Shown here: positions 1 to 13,451 of the stretch, piece by piece | Position numbering within the stretch: position 1 is the first letter of the stretch | Layout of the letters: each line of letters begins with the position of its first letter | Source of the DNA: Pohlia nutans | Lineage: Eukaryota > Streptophyta > Bryopsida > Bryales > Mniaceae | Assembly (NCBI GenBank): GCA_022496805.1 | Contig: CM040088.1 | Coordinates: 15,221,001 to 15,285,000, forward strand | Direction: 5' to 3' | DNA length: 64,000 nt | Position numbers and translations under genes: made by a program | The notes under the pieces: generated by a model | The model's input: only the letters and a program-made list of their open reading frames with translations | What the model was told of the DNA's origin: nothing | Databases searched by the model: none

Positions 1-376
1 ATTTTCTTTTTTCATTTCATGTTTGATTCAACCAAAAACCATCTTTTTCATATGTTTTTGCAACTTTTTTACCATTTTATGACATTTCAACATATATGCC
101 TTTCTGTTTCAATTGAAATATTTTGATTGTATGCTAGAGAAACAAGTTGTGGGTCTAATTAAAAAATAAAATAAAGTCCTTGGATTTTCACCTTGAAATG
201 AAGTAATGAAAGAGAGGTATATAAAATGAAAGTAAAAATCTAAATTGGAAAGTGCATGACTTTGGGATTGAATGAAAAAAAAATCAATGGTCAGAATGTT
301 GTAGCAAGCAATTAAAAGCTTTTGCAATTTTATTTTTTGAAAAGTTGCTCAATTTGAGTTCAAAGAAAGTCTCAAT

Positions 377-805
377 TTAACCCGTAATGCTTCGAGAGAT
401 CATGTTTTGGTCAATGCCCCCTTTTATGAGCTGCCCGATACTAAAAACTAAAAAAATTGATTAAATTATAATTATTTTCTAATAGGAAATCAAAAATGCT
501 TTCGAATCCAATTTGAATCATGCCAATCCAAGTTAAACTCCACCAAGGGGAACTTTTTTAAAAACCACACCTCTACATTGTCTCGTGTTACAAAATTTAC
601 TATTTTGGAAAAGTAATGTTGTTCTTTTCTGTGCATCTTTTTTTTTTTGCTCCTATGATGAAAAGTACAATTATAACCAATAATACCAAATTTTGAATTC
701 TAAAAATATATATTGTAATTTTATTGAATATTTAATGTTAATTGCTTCTAAATTCTATAAATGTAGATCTAAAAATATATTGGGAAATTAGACCGTAAGG
801 ATATT
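377..805 (+). mobile_element. TTAA element, family A (3' truncated)
   Basis: Starts TTAACCCGTAATGC and follows the family A internal sequence (ttgtctcgtgttacaaaatt, caccat-type spacer, gaccgta) but lacks the usual TTAGGGGTTAA end. It appears broken after about 805. Confidence 0.6.
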
Positions 806-2080
806 TTAAAGAATATTATAAGAATATTCCAAAAGATTCCAAAATATAAACTATTTTGAAAAGATGCCAAAAGATTCCCAAAAAATATTAAAATATTTTT
901 GGTATTTTCCCAATTTATTATATTTCGTCAATAAATCAATTGTTTTATAACATTAGAAACTTTTTTTGTTGAGAAGTATATCCTAGTGCGAAAACACCCT
1001 TGAACGCGAGTGACGTGGAGAAATTTAAGTCACTCGTTTTCAAATTAAAAACTTGAAATGATTCTCAGCTGATTTTGTTTTGATTGATGCCACTGAATGG
1101 CAATGGATTTCATATACATCCACACGGATATCGTACGGCAATAATTTGCATTATAAAAGATGTTGAAATGACACGGATATAATAAAAGGCTTTGATATGA
1201 TACGTATATGATAGCAGATCCGCATTCTAGGCAATCGCATGCTATCCATGTCTTATTAGCCATCTAATGTAGATACACGATTAATGCACGAATTCTGTTA
1301 AGAACAACTTTCGTGTGGAAACAACATTTTTTTCTTAAACATCGTAAAGACACGTCATTCACATCTTGGTATTGCATGTCACTTCCGTATCATAATGACA
1401 CTTCTAAATCCATGTACGACGTGTGGAATCAATGTTTAACGATAAACGCACGGAAATCGTTAAAAATCAGTGGGGTCCAAAATTCCTGATGCATGGCCTT
1501 AGTTTTGAAGTGAGGGACCTTCATAGTGCTTTTGAACACTCATCCTTTGACTTTGGTCTTTAACCCTAAACGTCAAAAAATCCCCACAAGCTTGTTTTGA
1601 GAGAATAATGAAAAAAAAAGTGGATTTTCTCAACCAGAATTGAAATGGATTGGTGTTTTGGGAAGGTGATGAAAAAAGCGAGGCTAAATTTAGCAAATGT
1701 GTATATTTTAGTAAATTGAACATTCCAAAGAAATTGGCAAGATAATTTTTGGAGAGGGAGTTGGGCAGCTTGAGATCTTAATGCATACGAAAGTTGGCAA
1801 CACATGCCAACGTTGTTCAACATTGTTTTTTTTTTTTTCAAATTTTTTTGTTTTTTTTTTCAATTTCTCAAATCCAAAATTGCACAGCTCACTGCAGAGC
1901 CGTTTACTCATTGAATTTTTAAACTTTTTTGGAGTGACACAATGCACTCCATTCACTGTCAATAGAAGATTTCAAGAATTTTCATTAGTTGTTCACATAA
2001 CTCAAGAGGTGACTATTGGAGGCAACTCTTTAAATTATTTTTAATTTCTTTGGGTTGCCCATCTAGGACCCTCTTGATGT

Positions 2081-2668
2081 TTAACCCCTAAACGTCAGAG
2101 CGTCCAAAAAGTGGACGACTAACATATTCAAATCCTTCTCACGTTCTCATCAATGTTTGGATGAAAGTCATCCAATTTTTTGGAGATTCTTCACTAAGTT
2201 GTTGTCCTATCTAACGGTTGGATTTAGTCAGACTTGATTACATATTTTTCTAAAATTACAAATGTAGAAGTATGTCAAGTCGTTGACCAAGCCAAAATTG
2301 CATTGATTGTAGTTCAAAAGTGGCCTTGCAAAAATGAAGTCGTAGATTTAAGAAACACAAAAATTTCAAAGAATCACCACGTTTAAGAGTATCTCATTTC
2401 AAATTCATTCCAACAAATTTTACTCAAAAAGTATTAAAATTTTGTTTGCAATCGAATTTAGAAGGAATTTTTAATTTTAACTTTCAAATTTTATCATTAA
2501 ATATTGGTGATAGTATTAGTGAATTGAACCATACGGATGGAATCTAAAATTCAAAATCTAGAACTTTCATTTGTACATCAATTCCAAAATATCCTTCTAA
2601 ATAGTAGTTTATGATGCATTTTCTCAAATTGTCAATTCCAGGGACACCCTGGTACGTTTAGGGGTTAA
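2081..2668 (+). mobile_element. TTAA element, family C
   Basis: TTAACCCCTAAACGTCAGAG to GGTACGTTTAGGGGTTAA. Its right TTAA (2665-2668) is also the left TTAA of the next element. Confidence 0.8.
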
Positions 2669-3395
2669 CCCGTAAAGGTTGGGCCTGTGACCATGGAATC
2701 ATGTTTTATTTGTCACACTCAATTTTGCTACTAAAAATAATACAAGAATTCAAATTTGTATTTTTAGTACATGAAGTCACATGTCTACTACAAATCATGA
2801 ATTTTTCATAAATTTTGGTGAAAATTTGAAATTACTATGGTTTTATGAAGTGATTGTAAAGAAAATCTATATCAATTACAAAATGTACTAGAAAATTCCG
2901 ATTTTTTTACCTAGGGTGTAAATTACAATGAAGAAAAGTTTGGTTGATGAAAATCATCCGTGTATCTAAATTTAGAATTTTTGCTATACCTTGGTGATAC
3001 CTACCGAACTTGTAACTACAATAAACACTCAATTTTCAAATTTTTCCAAAAATTCAAAGTGGAGTAGAAACTAGACTTGGCAAGCTTCATTTTGTTAGTT
3101 AAGCTCAAATGCAGTGGAACTCATTTTTATGGCCTAAATTTAGTTTAAGTAGAACAAGCAAAAAAATCAAAATACACTACACGGTGAACCATTTTTACGA
3201 CTCTTTTGTAGTTGGGACCCCATGTAAAATCTAAAAATAGCTTGATTGATTTGAATTTAACTTGAAGGGGTGGCATCACCAAGCAAATCCTTTCACATAA
3301 AGAATTGGATGGAAATCATCCATGTAGCAGTTGGAATTGAACAGTCGACTTCATTCATAAGCCATTTTTTGGTCTCGGCAGCGTTTAGGGATTAA
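2665..3395 (+). mobile_element. TTAA element, family D (single copy here)
   Basis: TTAACCCGTAAAGGTTGGGC to CAGCGTTTAGGGATTAA. It abuts the family C copy, sharing TTAA 2665-2668. A second copy was not found in the window. Confidence 0.65.
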
Positions 3396-3521
3396 GGGTT
3401 AAATATAAAGAGTCCATGAGTGTATAACATGTATACCAGTGATTAAATTATAGGTCACCGTATCCTAAATTGAAGTCTCTACCAGCAATCTACTACCCCA
3501 TGTTGGTTTTTATAGGTCGAA

Positions 3522-3808
3522 TTAAGGTAGAGGGCTCTAAACCCGCCACAGTTCTAAACCCACACTCTACCAAGGACGAACATTTTGAAATTTTGGATGT
3601 ACTCATGGTGAAGAGCACCACTTTAGAACCCATGTCATTTCAACTTTAGAAATTCATAACTAATTTTAGGAACATCCAATTTTTTTGATTCAAAGTATGT
3701 TGGTCTTTGCTTGGATTTGTCTTCCAATGAAAAATCATGCTCACTTCTCCTTGTGTCCTCATAAATTCACAGCCCTTAAAGTGGCGGGTTTAGAGCCTCC
3801 TACCTTAG
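3522..3808. mobile_element. Miniature element, family L (ends TTAAGGTAG)
   Basis: Long inverted ends: left TTAAGGTAGAGGGCTCTAAA followed by CCCGCCAC, right GTGGCGGG, TTTAGAGCC and CTACCTTA. It is flanked by TTAA on the left and TTAG on the right. Confidence 0.75.
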
Positions 3809-5722
3809 CATCTGTTCAGCTAAAAAATATCCAAAGATTTCTCAGTGAGAATTTAAAATTATTTAAAAAAATAAATGGAATATACATATATAAAATGGAA
3901 CATTGATAAATAAATAAATCCCAAAAGCGAAATAAAATATAATCGTCTTTATTCAAATAAATACTTTAGTAGCATACCAGGGTCACCACCCTGCAAATGA
4001 ATATTTATTAATTTTTGAAAAATAAGGTTCACCTCACAATAAAATGGATTCCTTGATTTTTGTTTTTGAGTTTAAAAATGATTAAAAATGGCTATAATGC
4101 CTTTAAAATAGAAAATATAGCTTAAAATAATATATTCTATTTTTGTTTATATATCCTCACAATTTCCAGTCTTTTATGATATTCTTTATTTAAATATTTT
4201 TTGGCGACCCTACTATGGTACTACAGTATTACAAATACATGCACATAAACCAAGTCTAGCAAACATGACATTCTTGAGTTGCCTTGACTTGGTCCCTTTT
4301 TTATAAGTGTTAGTATAGCAACATCATTCTCCAAAAATAGAATTTATGCTTCTATAGTAGCCATATAAATTTTCAATTTAAGGTTTCTCATGTAACAAAA
4401 GGAACAAATCAAGGCAAAGTCTCAAGAATGTTATGAAAATGATTTAGTTACAAACAAACAAAACAAATTAGATGTGTTGAATTGATCCAATAGGGCCTAT
4501 GAGTTATCACTAGGATATGGCTCCAACAATGTAGTCAACATATTGTTGTAGCTCTAGTGTTCTTTGTATGGTATTTTTTTAATTTATTTTTTGAAACAAC
4601 ATGACGCATTGTTTTGTTGAAAGAAAGAAACATTACAGTGAACCAATAGCAAAAAGCCCTGGTGAGAGAATTTTTAGTTTTCTAAGTTAGCTATACAAAT
4701 TGCCTATATCGGGCCGCTTCAAGGCCCAAATCAACCTTGAGCCTTGCCAAGTGGCAAAGAAGTCGGACTGAAGCCAAATGAGATCAAACTTTGTGTAAAA
4801 CTCGCCAGCCTTAATTGGGTGTAACTATACAAGTTGTTGCGTCTTCAACCAGGCAACACAGATGGAATCCGTAAAATAGTCTCACAAAATAATTTCAAGC
4901 TTTGGCACACTCCACTCGTCTCTGGCAAAGCATATAATGTTGCGGTCATGCCAACTCACCCAAATGACGTTCATTGTATAATATACCCTACTCTTTTGAG
5001 TGACTTTACCATTATAAGGCCATTGAAAAAAATACACTTATCCTACATTAAGAACCATGGAGCGGGCCATACAGAGCATGACACGTGGCACATATTTGTT
5101 TGGTTATGGTTTTCTTCAATGCATGCAATGCGTTTTGCTTTGTGAACCTTTACTATGCTGATTTTGCTTTGTGAACCTTCACAAAAAATTTACTATCGTG
5201 ATATTTGGTGTTGTGATGTGAGTTGTATATTAGTTAGAATTTAAATATCTAGTCTCGAATGGGATAGGAAATGTCTTGTTCCAAAGGTTTGTAACTCAAG
5301 GTGATACCTCCTTAAGACTAGGGATTGTTGTGGATGGAGCCTATTTCTAAATGAAGGGTTTATCCTTATGAGGGTTATTCTTTCCGATAAGGGTTATTGC
5401 CTTGGATAAAGGATATTTTCTTGAATAAGGGTTATCCCCTTGCATAGGTTGTTTTCTTGAATCGTCATTATTTTTTACTTATTTCTTAAAGGAGGGTCTT
5501 AAAGCTAAGAGATTGTCTTGAAAAGGGGTTTTAATTTCGTTTCAGGAAGGATCTGGAAGAGAGTGATTTTGGGAAAAGATTTGGATTGATGTGCAAGGAA
5601 CAAAGAATAATTATGGAAAAAGGATTTCTAGAATGTATTGGTAATGAATGGTTCTAGTGAAAGTGTTTGAGAGGATTTTAAGGCAATTAGAAGGATTGAT
5701 ATGCATGGTGTAAAGAAGTGCA
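3809..5722. other. Gene-free AT-rich stretch
   Basis: Apart from the short tandem repeat near 5345, no gene or element is recognised. The open frame at 4834-5145 has no supporting features. Confidence 0.4.
5345..5465. repeat. Imperfect tandem repeat of about 26 bp
   Basis: Words gggttat(t/c), ggataa and ttcttgaa recur about every 26 bp: atgagggttattctttcc, ataagggttattgccttgg, ataaaggatattttcttg, ataagggttatccccttg. Confidence 0.55.
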
Positions 5723-6246
5723 TTAACCCCTAAGTGACCGAAGGACCATTATATAGTCGCTGCCCTTTTTTACGAGTTGCCCAAGATGAAAAATAAATAA
5801 TATTTTCAAATAAGAAACCAAGTCTACTTTCCAACCCAATTTGAATTGTGTCAATCCAAATTAGACTTCATCGAGGAGAAATTTTCAAAGACAAACATCT
5901 GAACATTGTCCTAGTGTAATAAAACTTACTATTTTGGGAAATTAATGATGTTCTCTCCTTTGAAAATTTTTCCATCCACCATTTTAGAGTAAGATGTTTA
6001 GTTTCAACCAATCATACCAAATTTCAAATTCTAAAAATAAAATTGTAACTTTAGTGAATATTTAACAATAAATGCTTCTAAATTCATTAAATGAGTATCT
6101 AAAACATTTTTGGAGAGCTTGACCGTGTGGATAATTATTAAACGTCATACTTCTCATTTTCTCTTTTGGACCATCAAAGTTGTAGAAATTAAATTTTATA
6201 ACACATCTAGGTTTTGCCCTTACCCCGTCTGTCGTTTAGGGGTTAA
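5723..6246 (+). mobile_element. TTAA element, family A (complete)
   Basis: TTAACCCCTAAGTGACCG at the left and GTCGTTTAGGGGTTAA at the right, with TTAA at both ends and no coding sequence inside. This is the best reference copy of family A. Confidence 0.75.
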
Positions 6247-6544
6247 AGTGATATTTTATCTTCTACTTTGTTCTATAAAATGATTTTTCTTGTTGTAACA
6301 GTTATTATTTTCTATTGTAATTACTTAGAATATCTAGTGCACTTGTTCTTTTGTCCTATTGTGATTACTTAGAATATCTAATTGGAGTATTTTTGAGGGA
6401 GTGCCATAAAGTTTTGCTACAACATAGAATCCCGTATATTTCTAGGTAAGGCAACCAAAACCTCGAAAATATTTTTTTTAGTGGACATGTTGTGAAACGT
6501 CCAAAGTAGTAGAATTTGTACTTGGTCATGTGTGCGTACGTGAA

Positions 6545-7216
6545 GGGGTGGCTCATGGCCAACAAAAGAGATCTCGGAGAGCAACCTTATGAACAACTAG
6601 TAGACAATTTAGTTGACAACCAAATGTACAACTTGGATTACAATCAAATAGGTGAATAAGAGAACAAGCGGTGGTACTAAATGATGCTATTTTGAGGATG
6701 TTTGAGCGTTCAGCTTCACTATGTAACAAATTGTACAACCAAATGAGCCATTTGCAACAAAGACCTTACATTCTATTGTCAATAGAATGAACCAATTTTA
6801 TGAACGTAATGTATCCAATACATACGATTCTACATTTCTACGTACATGAGATGGAATTGAATAGGATTATTTTAAGAAGAAATAGATGCAAGCTTTAAAT
6901 ACATTGTAGTTTTAGAAATCCACGAGCGGATAAAAGAATTGGATATGAGTGATAGAAGGAATCTCTTTAAACATTCTTAAAGGATGAGTTTTTTACGGAG
7001 GTTTTAGAAGGGATGACTCATAAGACGTTTTTGGAGTGGATAGAATGCCTAAACAAAGGATTATCAACAAATGCATCATCGGGAGAGTTCAAGCGTCAAT
7101 ATACACTACTAACAAATACTATGGTGATAATTTTGAAGGTAGTTAAGACAATTGTTTGTAGAAGTGGTGGATCTATAGTTGCACCACAAACTGGAACTAC
7201 CTTTAGAAGATTTTAA
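6545..7216 (+). pseudogene. Degenerate coding remnant, probably from a mobile element
   Basis: Successive frames read like one protein: ANKRDLGEQPYEQLVDNLVD near 6558-6620, then EIHERIKELDMSDRRNLFKH near 6910-6975, then MTHKTFLEWIECLNKGL from 7013, with stops and frame changes between. Composition and charge pattern resemble a gag-like or transposon accessory protein, but no domain is recognised. Confidence 0.35.
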
Positions 7217-8305
7217 CGAGGAGCGTGATTTGAAGTCAAATTGAAAAGATGTGGAATGGATTGTATCATTATTTATTTCTAATATCAAGTTTAATCAAAA
7301 GTTTTAAAGTATCATAACTGTTACTTCCAAAATTTAAATGGCATTTGATGTTTGTTCGCTTATGCTTTGTTACATGATAAGGAGTGTACCACTATCTCAA
7401 CAACTTTGACTAAAAATTAGCCTATAATAAACAAATACCTAAACTCTTGCATTTTCAAGATATGCTATAGTGTCTCATCATTGTCCACAATCTACCTCCA
7501 TATTCTATTGTGTTGGTAGCTTTAGACATACTTTCATCTGATCCCCTCTCACGACATGTCCTTCATACAAGTTGAGAACTCAATACCTCTACATTGCAAA
7601 AAGTTTCGCCTCAACATTGAATATTATATAATATCAACAAGCAACATACATTGACATTGACATGATTGCATACAAGGGTCCATACATGTAGCTTGAAAGC
7701 CTACCTTTGATAAAAACATACCCTAGTCAATTTAGCAAAGCTCTTCCACAAGTTAGCCGCGCCTACTTTTACATTGTGATGTCCAATTCATCACCAAACA
7801 TATAAAACTTATAATCTTCAATTGCGTTCAATTGATTCTAAGCAACACCTGGTGAAAAACCGTAAATGGAGTCGGCCAACTGCCTTTTTAGATTTACGAC
7901 TTGTCTTAATCCGAGATTTGGAAATTAATTAATTAATTATTTTTTTCACAACCACCCCTCTAAACTTTTCATTTCCAATTGCATACCACTTGCAACGTGC
8001 CTAATTAATTTTTTGCCTAATCGCCGAGACATAATCTTTTCTTCATTCAAGATTACATAATTTTTACACAGTGTCATTTGAAAGTTGCACACGATCATCT
8101 TTCATCTAAACAAAATTCACAGTGCCACCAATCTTCTCACGTGCCCGGTTTAGGATTCACTTTAAGTATGGGATTGCCTACAATGAAATCTCCTTCATTG
8201 TTTGGCCTCTAGAATAAATAAATAAAACATAACATTTGTGTAGTTATAACTTTTAATTAATGAATAGGGATCAAATCTTTAACATATAGCATTAATTAAG
8301 GGTGA

Positions 8306-8357
<52 letters not shown>

Positions 8358-10258
8358 ATGTGAAGAAACACGACAATTTGCACTAATGGTAGTGACTATC
8401 TATAAAAAAATTACTTATTAATGGTTACAATTTAAAAAAATTCTACATTCTATTGTACTTGAAAATACCTTCAATTTGATTCATACTAATAAACAATGGC
8501 CATCTTGAAATCCCATGCCCTAACCCTAAATCCTTTCATTTTTATACAATTGCACATAGAGATGTGCTCAATTATGCACTTCTAATAGAATTGACAATTT
8601 GAATTTGAATTGTTGTTTAAAGTCCATCAAATTTCAAAACTTCTACAAAGATTGAAAAATGTATATTAAGTTAGTTTTTATTTGAACTTAAAATAAGCTC
8701 TATATGTATAAATATTCACATTTGAAATTTAAAAACCAATTCTATACTTATTCTAAGTAGAAATCATTGTAATTTTATTTTTATTCCTAAATCAAAGTTT
8801 GGATGCGAGGCTATTAAGGTAATGAATGTTGTTCTTTGGACATAGAAAGAAACGTAAATATAAATGAACAAAAATTAAGAAAATATAGAGAATAATATGT
8901 ATATTTTTGAATTAAGGAAGAAATTAACCTAGATCTCAATTTCAATTTTAAACATATATTTATAAAAATTATAATTTTTATTAAAATAAATTGGTACATC
9001 TTTTCTCCTTTCTTAAATTTCTAAAAACATTAAATTTATGAATTTGGACTCACAATCATTCAATGCATATATGGAATTTATGTTTTCAAGCACATCTATA
9101 CACATATGATTATTCATATATACGACGTTCTACTAGAAAACTAGAAATACCGTACGTCACTAAAAATAACACAAATGACATTTGTCAAGGGTGAATTTAC
9201 AAAGAGTATAAATTCTCTTGTTTAACATTTAACCCTTATTGACATGTGCAATCATTTATGGCTTGCGGACAACATTTTTAGGTAGCAAAGAAAAAATCAA
9301 AATTTTATTCTTTTAATGCATGGTGAAATGGTTATTCTTATAATTATGGGGTGTATTTCAAATTCAAATTTCTATTATTTTATTTAATGTAGATGAAGAG
9401 GAAACATAGAGTGTGCAATATTATTGTAGTGTTAAAATTTTAATATCGGAGGAAAGTAATGATGCTTGTATGATCTAATCCTTAACCTATTTTTACCAAT
9501 AAATGAAAAATGAAAATTTAGAAAATCATAAAAAAAATCATATAAATTATATTTTGGTAAATTTTCAAAATGAAACGTTTTGAAAATCAATTTGACAAAT
9601 GTTTGAATATATTCTTCCGAATTTTACCATATAAATCATTTCTATTCATAATGCACAAAAAAAATAAAAAATTGTGAGAATTTAAAAAAAAACTTGTAAA
9701 ACACATATTTTACACATCTAAATTTTGTCCAAGATCCCTTGCATCATTAGCTTGGTTTACATATAACATTTGCAAGTACAACATTTAAAGCATTAAAATG
9801 TTTTTAAAATGAGTATTTAAGCACGAGGGCTGACTATACCTGAGAGCTTTTTTACGAAGCTCAAGCACACTTAGTAGCTATATAGACTAAGATACACTAA
9901 TGAATTTATAAATAAAGGGTTAAGAGGCTCATTGCCACCTACGAGCCCCTGTTGGATACGTCATCCAACAATGTATCGGCCCTCCAAACTAGCCCTTATT
10001 ATGTTTCTAATTGTGATCCCTACCCACCACTCATCATCCACCTCGACATCTTCACCCCTCCTTCCATGAAGCTTCTTCACAAGCTCCTCCCTATGGTTGC
10101 TTGCATTTTTGTTTACAACTTCTTCGTTTTCTTAAACCATGGTCAACGCAACAATAAACGCAACAATGGTCAACCAAAGTTTGGAGAGTCATAAGATGGA
10201 CTCCCCCATCCTACCATGTTGGAGCTCCCATTTGAAAAGCCCTAGCTGGAGAATTTAA

Positions 10259-10295
<37 letters not shown>

Positions 10296-10612
10296 CAATT
10301 GGCGAGTCGTGGGTAGGGCTCTCTGAAAGAAGCGGGCAGCCTGGCAAGCTCTAAGGGGAATGGGCCCCATATAATAACAAATCAACAAGTATAGTAGAAG
10401 CAGCAGAACCTGCTAGGAACCATTTTCAATCACCTATGCAAGCACCTGTTTCAACTTCGTGAGTTCCCAATCAAATTATCACAACCATTTGTTGTAGCAG
10501 TTTGGTGATCAATTATGAATGTCAAGTTAGACTAGAAATGACAAGTTAGACTATGAATGCCAAGTTAGACAAGTATTGGTTCCCTATTAACATCAATAGT
10601 GTTCTACACAGA
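7217..10612. other. Gene-free AT-rich stretch
   Basis: Apart from the (TA)21 run, nothing is recognised. A slightly GC-richer patch (9940-10210) has open frames on both strands but no recognisable protein. Confidence 0.4.
8312..8353. repeat. (TA)21 microsatellite
   Basis: Uninterrupted TA run in an AT-rich, gene-free stretch. Confidence 0.95.
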
Positions 10613-11160
10613 TTAACCCTTTAGCGCGCCAGCGTCCATATATTGGACGACGAACAGATTGAAGTTGTTCGGATCTCATCTAGATCGGACAATTTTCATC
10701 CACCAAAATTACTCTTGGTTCTTGTGCAAGTTGACTATTCTTTGAACGGTTTGGATTTTCAAAATAGGTTATTATGATTTTCAGAAAAATAACACAATCG
10801 GTTGATGTCAAATTTCATTCTTAGTTCAAAAAGTGAGACCTCAAACATGATTTTCCAAAATAGGTAGAATCAAATAATGGAAAACATACCATCTTGTAGG
10901 GCATGTTATTCCAATTTCATTACAATTTTTTGAATTCTTTTTGTGTTGATTTGGGATTTTTAATTGAATTTCAAGAAAAAACCTTTCAAAATTAAATAAA
11001 AAATATTAATAAAAAATATGATGCATTCAATTGTACAGATGTGATCTTCACATTGACATTTACAAGTTTTCTTTGTACATCTACTCCATTTTAGGGTTTC
11101 ATCAAACATTTTATAGCGCATTTTTGAAAACAGTGTTGAATTGGGACGTTAAAGGGTTAA
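10613..11160 (+). mobile_element. TTAA element, family G
   Basis: TTAACCCTTTAGCGCGCCAG to GGGACGTTAAAGGGTTAA; only copy seen in the window. The stretch cgtcc...ggacgacga near its left end is self-complementary and resembles the family B/C ends. Confidence 0.7.
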
Positions 11161-11224
11161 GTTTGAAAATTCAGAATAAAATCATACATTGTGACAAAAC
11201 TAATTTAAAATTTGAGCTTGGTTA

Positions 11225-11801
11225 TTAACCCCTAACTGCCTGAGCGTCCATTTCTTGGACGATGTACAGATTTCATCCATAATTTCTCATCCGTCATGCA
11301 CTTTTTGTAGTGTGGAATTTTTACTGTAGATTCTATGGGAAGTTAGCTTCACACATATGTGATCCGATTAGAAAGGGGATGATTTGTGAAATTTTTATGC
11401 CTCATTTCATGTTGTAGTGATTCACCCAAAATTTTGAAGATTTCAGTGTAAAATTGCTCTAAAAAAAGTCAACTCATAGAATTAAGCAACCAAAAAATCT
11501 CCAAAAACCACTACACTTAGAGTATTACATTTCAACCAATCACAAAGAATTTCATCCCTAGATTGTCAATATCTTATTCGTAATTGAATTACAAAATAAT
11601 TTTGAATTTCACCTTTCAAATTTTATACAAAATTATTGGTAATAGCACTCATAGATCTAACTGTATGGATTGAATCTAAAATTCATAACGTACAACTTTT
11701 ATTCATAAATCAAGTTCAAAATATCCCTCTAGGTTGCATTTTATAATGCATCTTTGCAAAACTGCCGAATTTGGAGAGGGCTCTAGGCATTTAGGGGTTA
11801 A
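11225..11801 (+). mobile_element. TTAA element, family B
   Basis: TTAACCCCTAACTGCCTGAG at the left and GCATTTAGGGGTTAA at the right. Internal markers shared with eight other copies are tatgggaagttagctt, gtgatccgattagaaagg and ttcatgttgtagtgattc. Confidence 0.8.
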
Positions 11802-12202
11802 GGTTGATTGTCCTAAAACCACCAACTTAAGCAACTGGCCTATTTTTGGCAGTGATAAATTCGAAAAAAAAATATGACCACATTCGAAATAGGTTTTGAT
11901 GAGGATTGCAAAAATTTGCAACATCTAATTCGCATTTGTCAATTTTATACAAAATTTTAAAGTGGAAAGTAACCTGTGACCCAAATCAAACCTCTAGGTT
12001 TCCCCATGTCCACACCATGTGGTACTAACTTTCACTCATAATGATACCCAAAACCACCAACTATTTCTTTGCAATGTTTGGCGTGCCATTGGTTTACTTG
12101 AATAATGAAATTGGTGGTTTTGGGTCTCAACTGTGGTGGCCCCAAGAAAGGTCTACATGTCATAATTGGGGGAGGTGGTGGTTTTAGGACATCCTACCTT
12201 AA
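11798..12202. mobile_element. Miniature element, family L, abutting a family B element
   Basis: Left TTAAGGTTGATTGTCC then TAAAACCACCAAC; right GGTGGTTTTAGGACATCC then TACCTTAA. Its left TTAA is the right TTAA of the family B element ending at 11801. Confidence 0.75.
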
Positions 12203-12637
12203 ACCCCAAAAAAATTATGTGCTGCAATTTTTTATCATCGACAACCATCGCTCTAAATATGTTGAAATCCTTAAACTGACAGGTATTGGTGCCTGCACCT
12301 TAAACAATCCTGCTGTGGGGCCCTAAAAACTTAATATAGACGACTACAGTTAATTAAATTAGGTTGCAATTGCAGAGCTCATTAAAGAACAAGATGAGAA
12401 AATTCTTATCCAAACTCCGCAACTCTAGCTCCTTGAATTTGGGATTCCCAACAACAGTGAAGTAAAGTTATGTACCAGAATTCTTGGACGCTGCGTAACT
12501 TAAGTTAACTTATCTGAGTAGAATACCCAATTCAAAAATATTCCATTTCCATTCTATTGCTGCTGGGCCTCAAGTCAGTACGGGCAGTTGTTCCCTCCAT
12601 AATTAGTATGGCACACTCTACAGTGGGAACTCTAGTA

Positions 12638-12844
12638 CACCGAAATCACTCAATATGCTGTAGGTGCGTGGGTACATCCATCCATTTGAAAAAAAATCTC
12701 ATCCATTTCAATAAAGTTTCATCCAATTTGGACACATTTTCATCGAATTTGGATGAATTTTATCACAGTAATTTGAATTTTCAAATAATTATTAGTAAAG
12801 CCTCTCGTAAATATCGTAGGCCATAGTATATGGTGATTTCGGTG
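12638..12844. mobile_element. Tc1/mariner-like miniature element (TA duplication)
   Basis: Inverted ends CACCGAAATCAC ... GTGATTTCGGTG, flanked by TA at 12636-12637 and 12845-12846. The interior repeats catcc/ggatg words. Two related copies are at 25258 and 55367. Confidence 0.8.
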
Positions 12845-13015
12845 TATCGCAAGTTAAACCCCTAAAGGAGATTGCATGTTCATATTTTTCAGAATAATCT
12901 AAAGAAAGTTCAATGAAAATTCCATCCACGTACATCTCTATAACTTAATAAAAAGATTGTCAAGTTGTCTTATATTGGATCCGCACAAAATATGATGCTT
13001 AATATCTTCCATTCC

Positions 13016-13154
13016 ACTAGTAGAAAAGGTGTACTTGGGGCACTAAGTCACAATAATAGAGCATGGTGCCATAGGAATATATAGGCACTAGTATAGTGTT
13101 TAAGTGGTTTTGTGTCACTATAGCTTGGCGTCCCAAGTACCCCTTTTTTACTAG
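13016..13154. mobile_element. 139-bp inverted-repeat element with 6-bp duplication
   Basis: Ends ACTAGTAGAAAAGGTGTAC and GTACCCCTTTTTTACTAG are inverted, and CATTCC flanks both sides (13010-13015, 13155-13160). The superfamily is not clear from a 6-bp duplication. Confidence 0.75.
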
Positions 13155-13451
13155 CATTCCTTTGTCCTTAAACAAAGTTGGCATGAACTCCTTGCACTTC
13201 AAAGATGATATCTCCTATATTATTTTGAAAATTTTCATGTAAATTTACATTTATAACTGCAAAAAGAAGAAGAACTTCGTTGGCCCTAATGTTGTCATAT
13301 ATAAAGAGTATGTTGAAAGTATTGTACCAATGGACCTTTGTCTGGTGGGCATTGGCTCATTGTCAAGACGAACAGACACTTTATTCACGCCGGCCTCGAA
13401 AGAGGGCCGGTGTTCATATCTATCTATCTATCTATGTTGAAAGTAGTTTTT

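Noticed and set aside
1560..2084. CCCTAAA-like words at element ends as interstitial telomere repeats
   Set aside because: The word occurs once per element end and in inverted pairs with TTAA, not in tandem arrays, so resemblance to plant telomere repeats is coincidental.
4834..5145. 103-codon open frame
   Set aside because: AT-rich chance frame; codon pattern and protein composition give no support.
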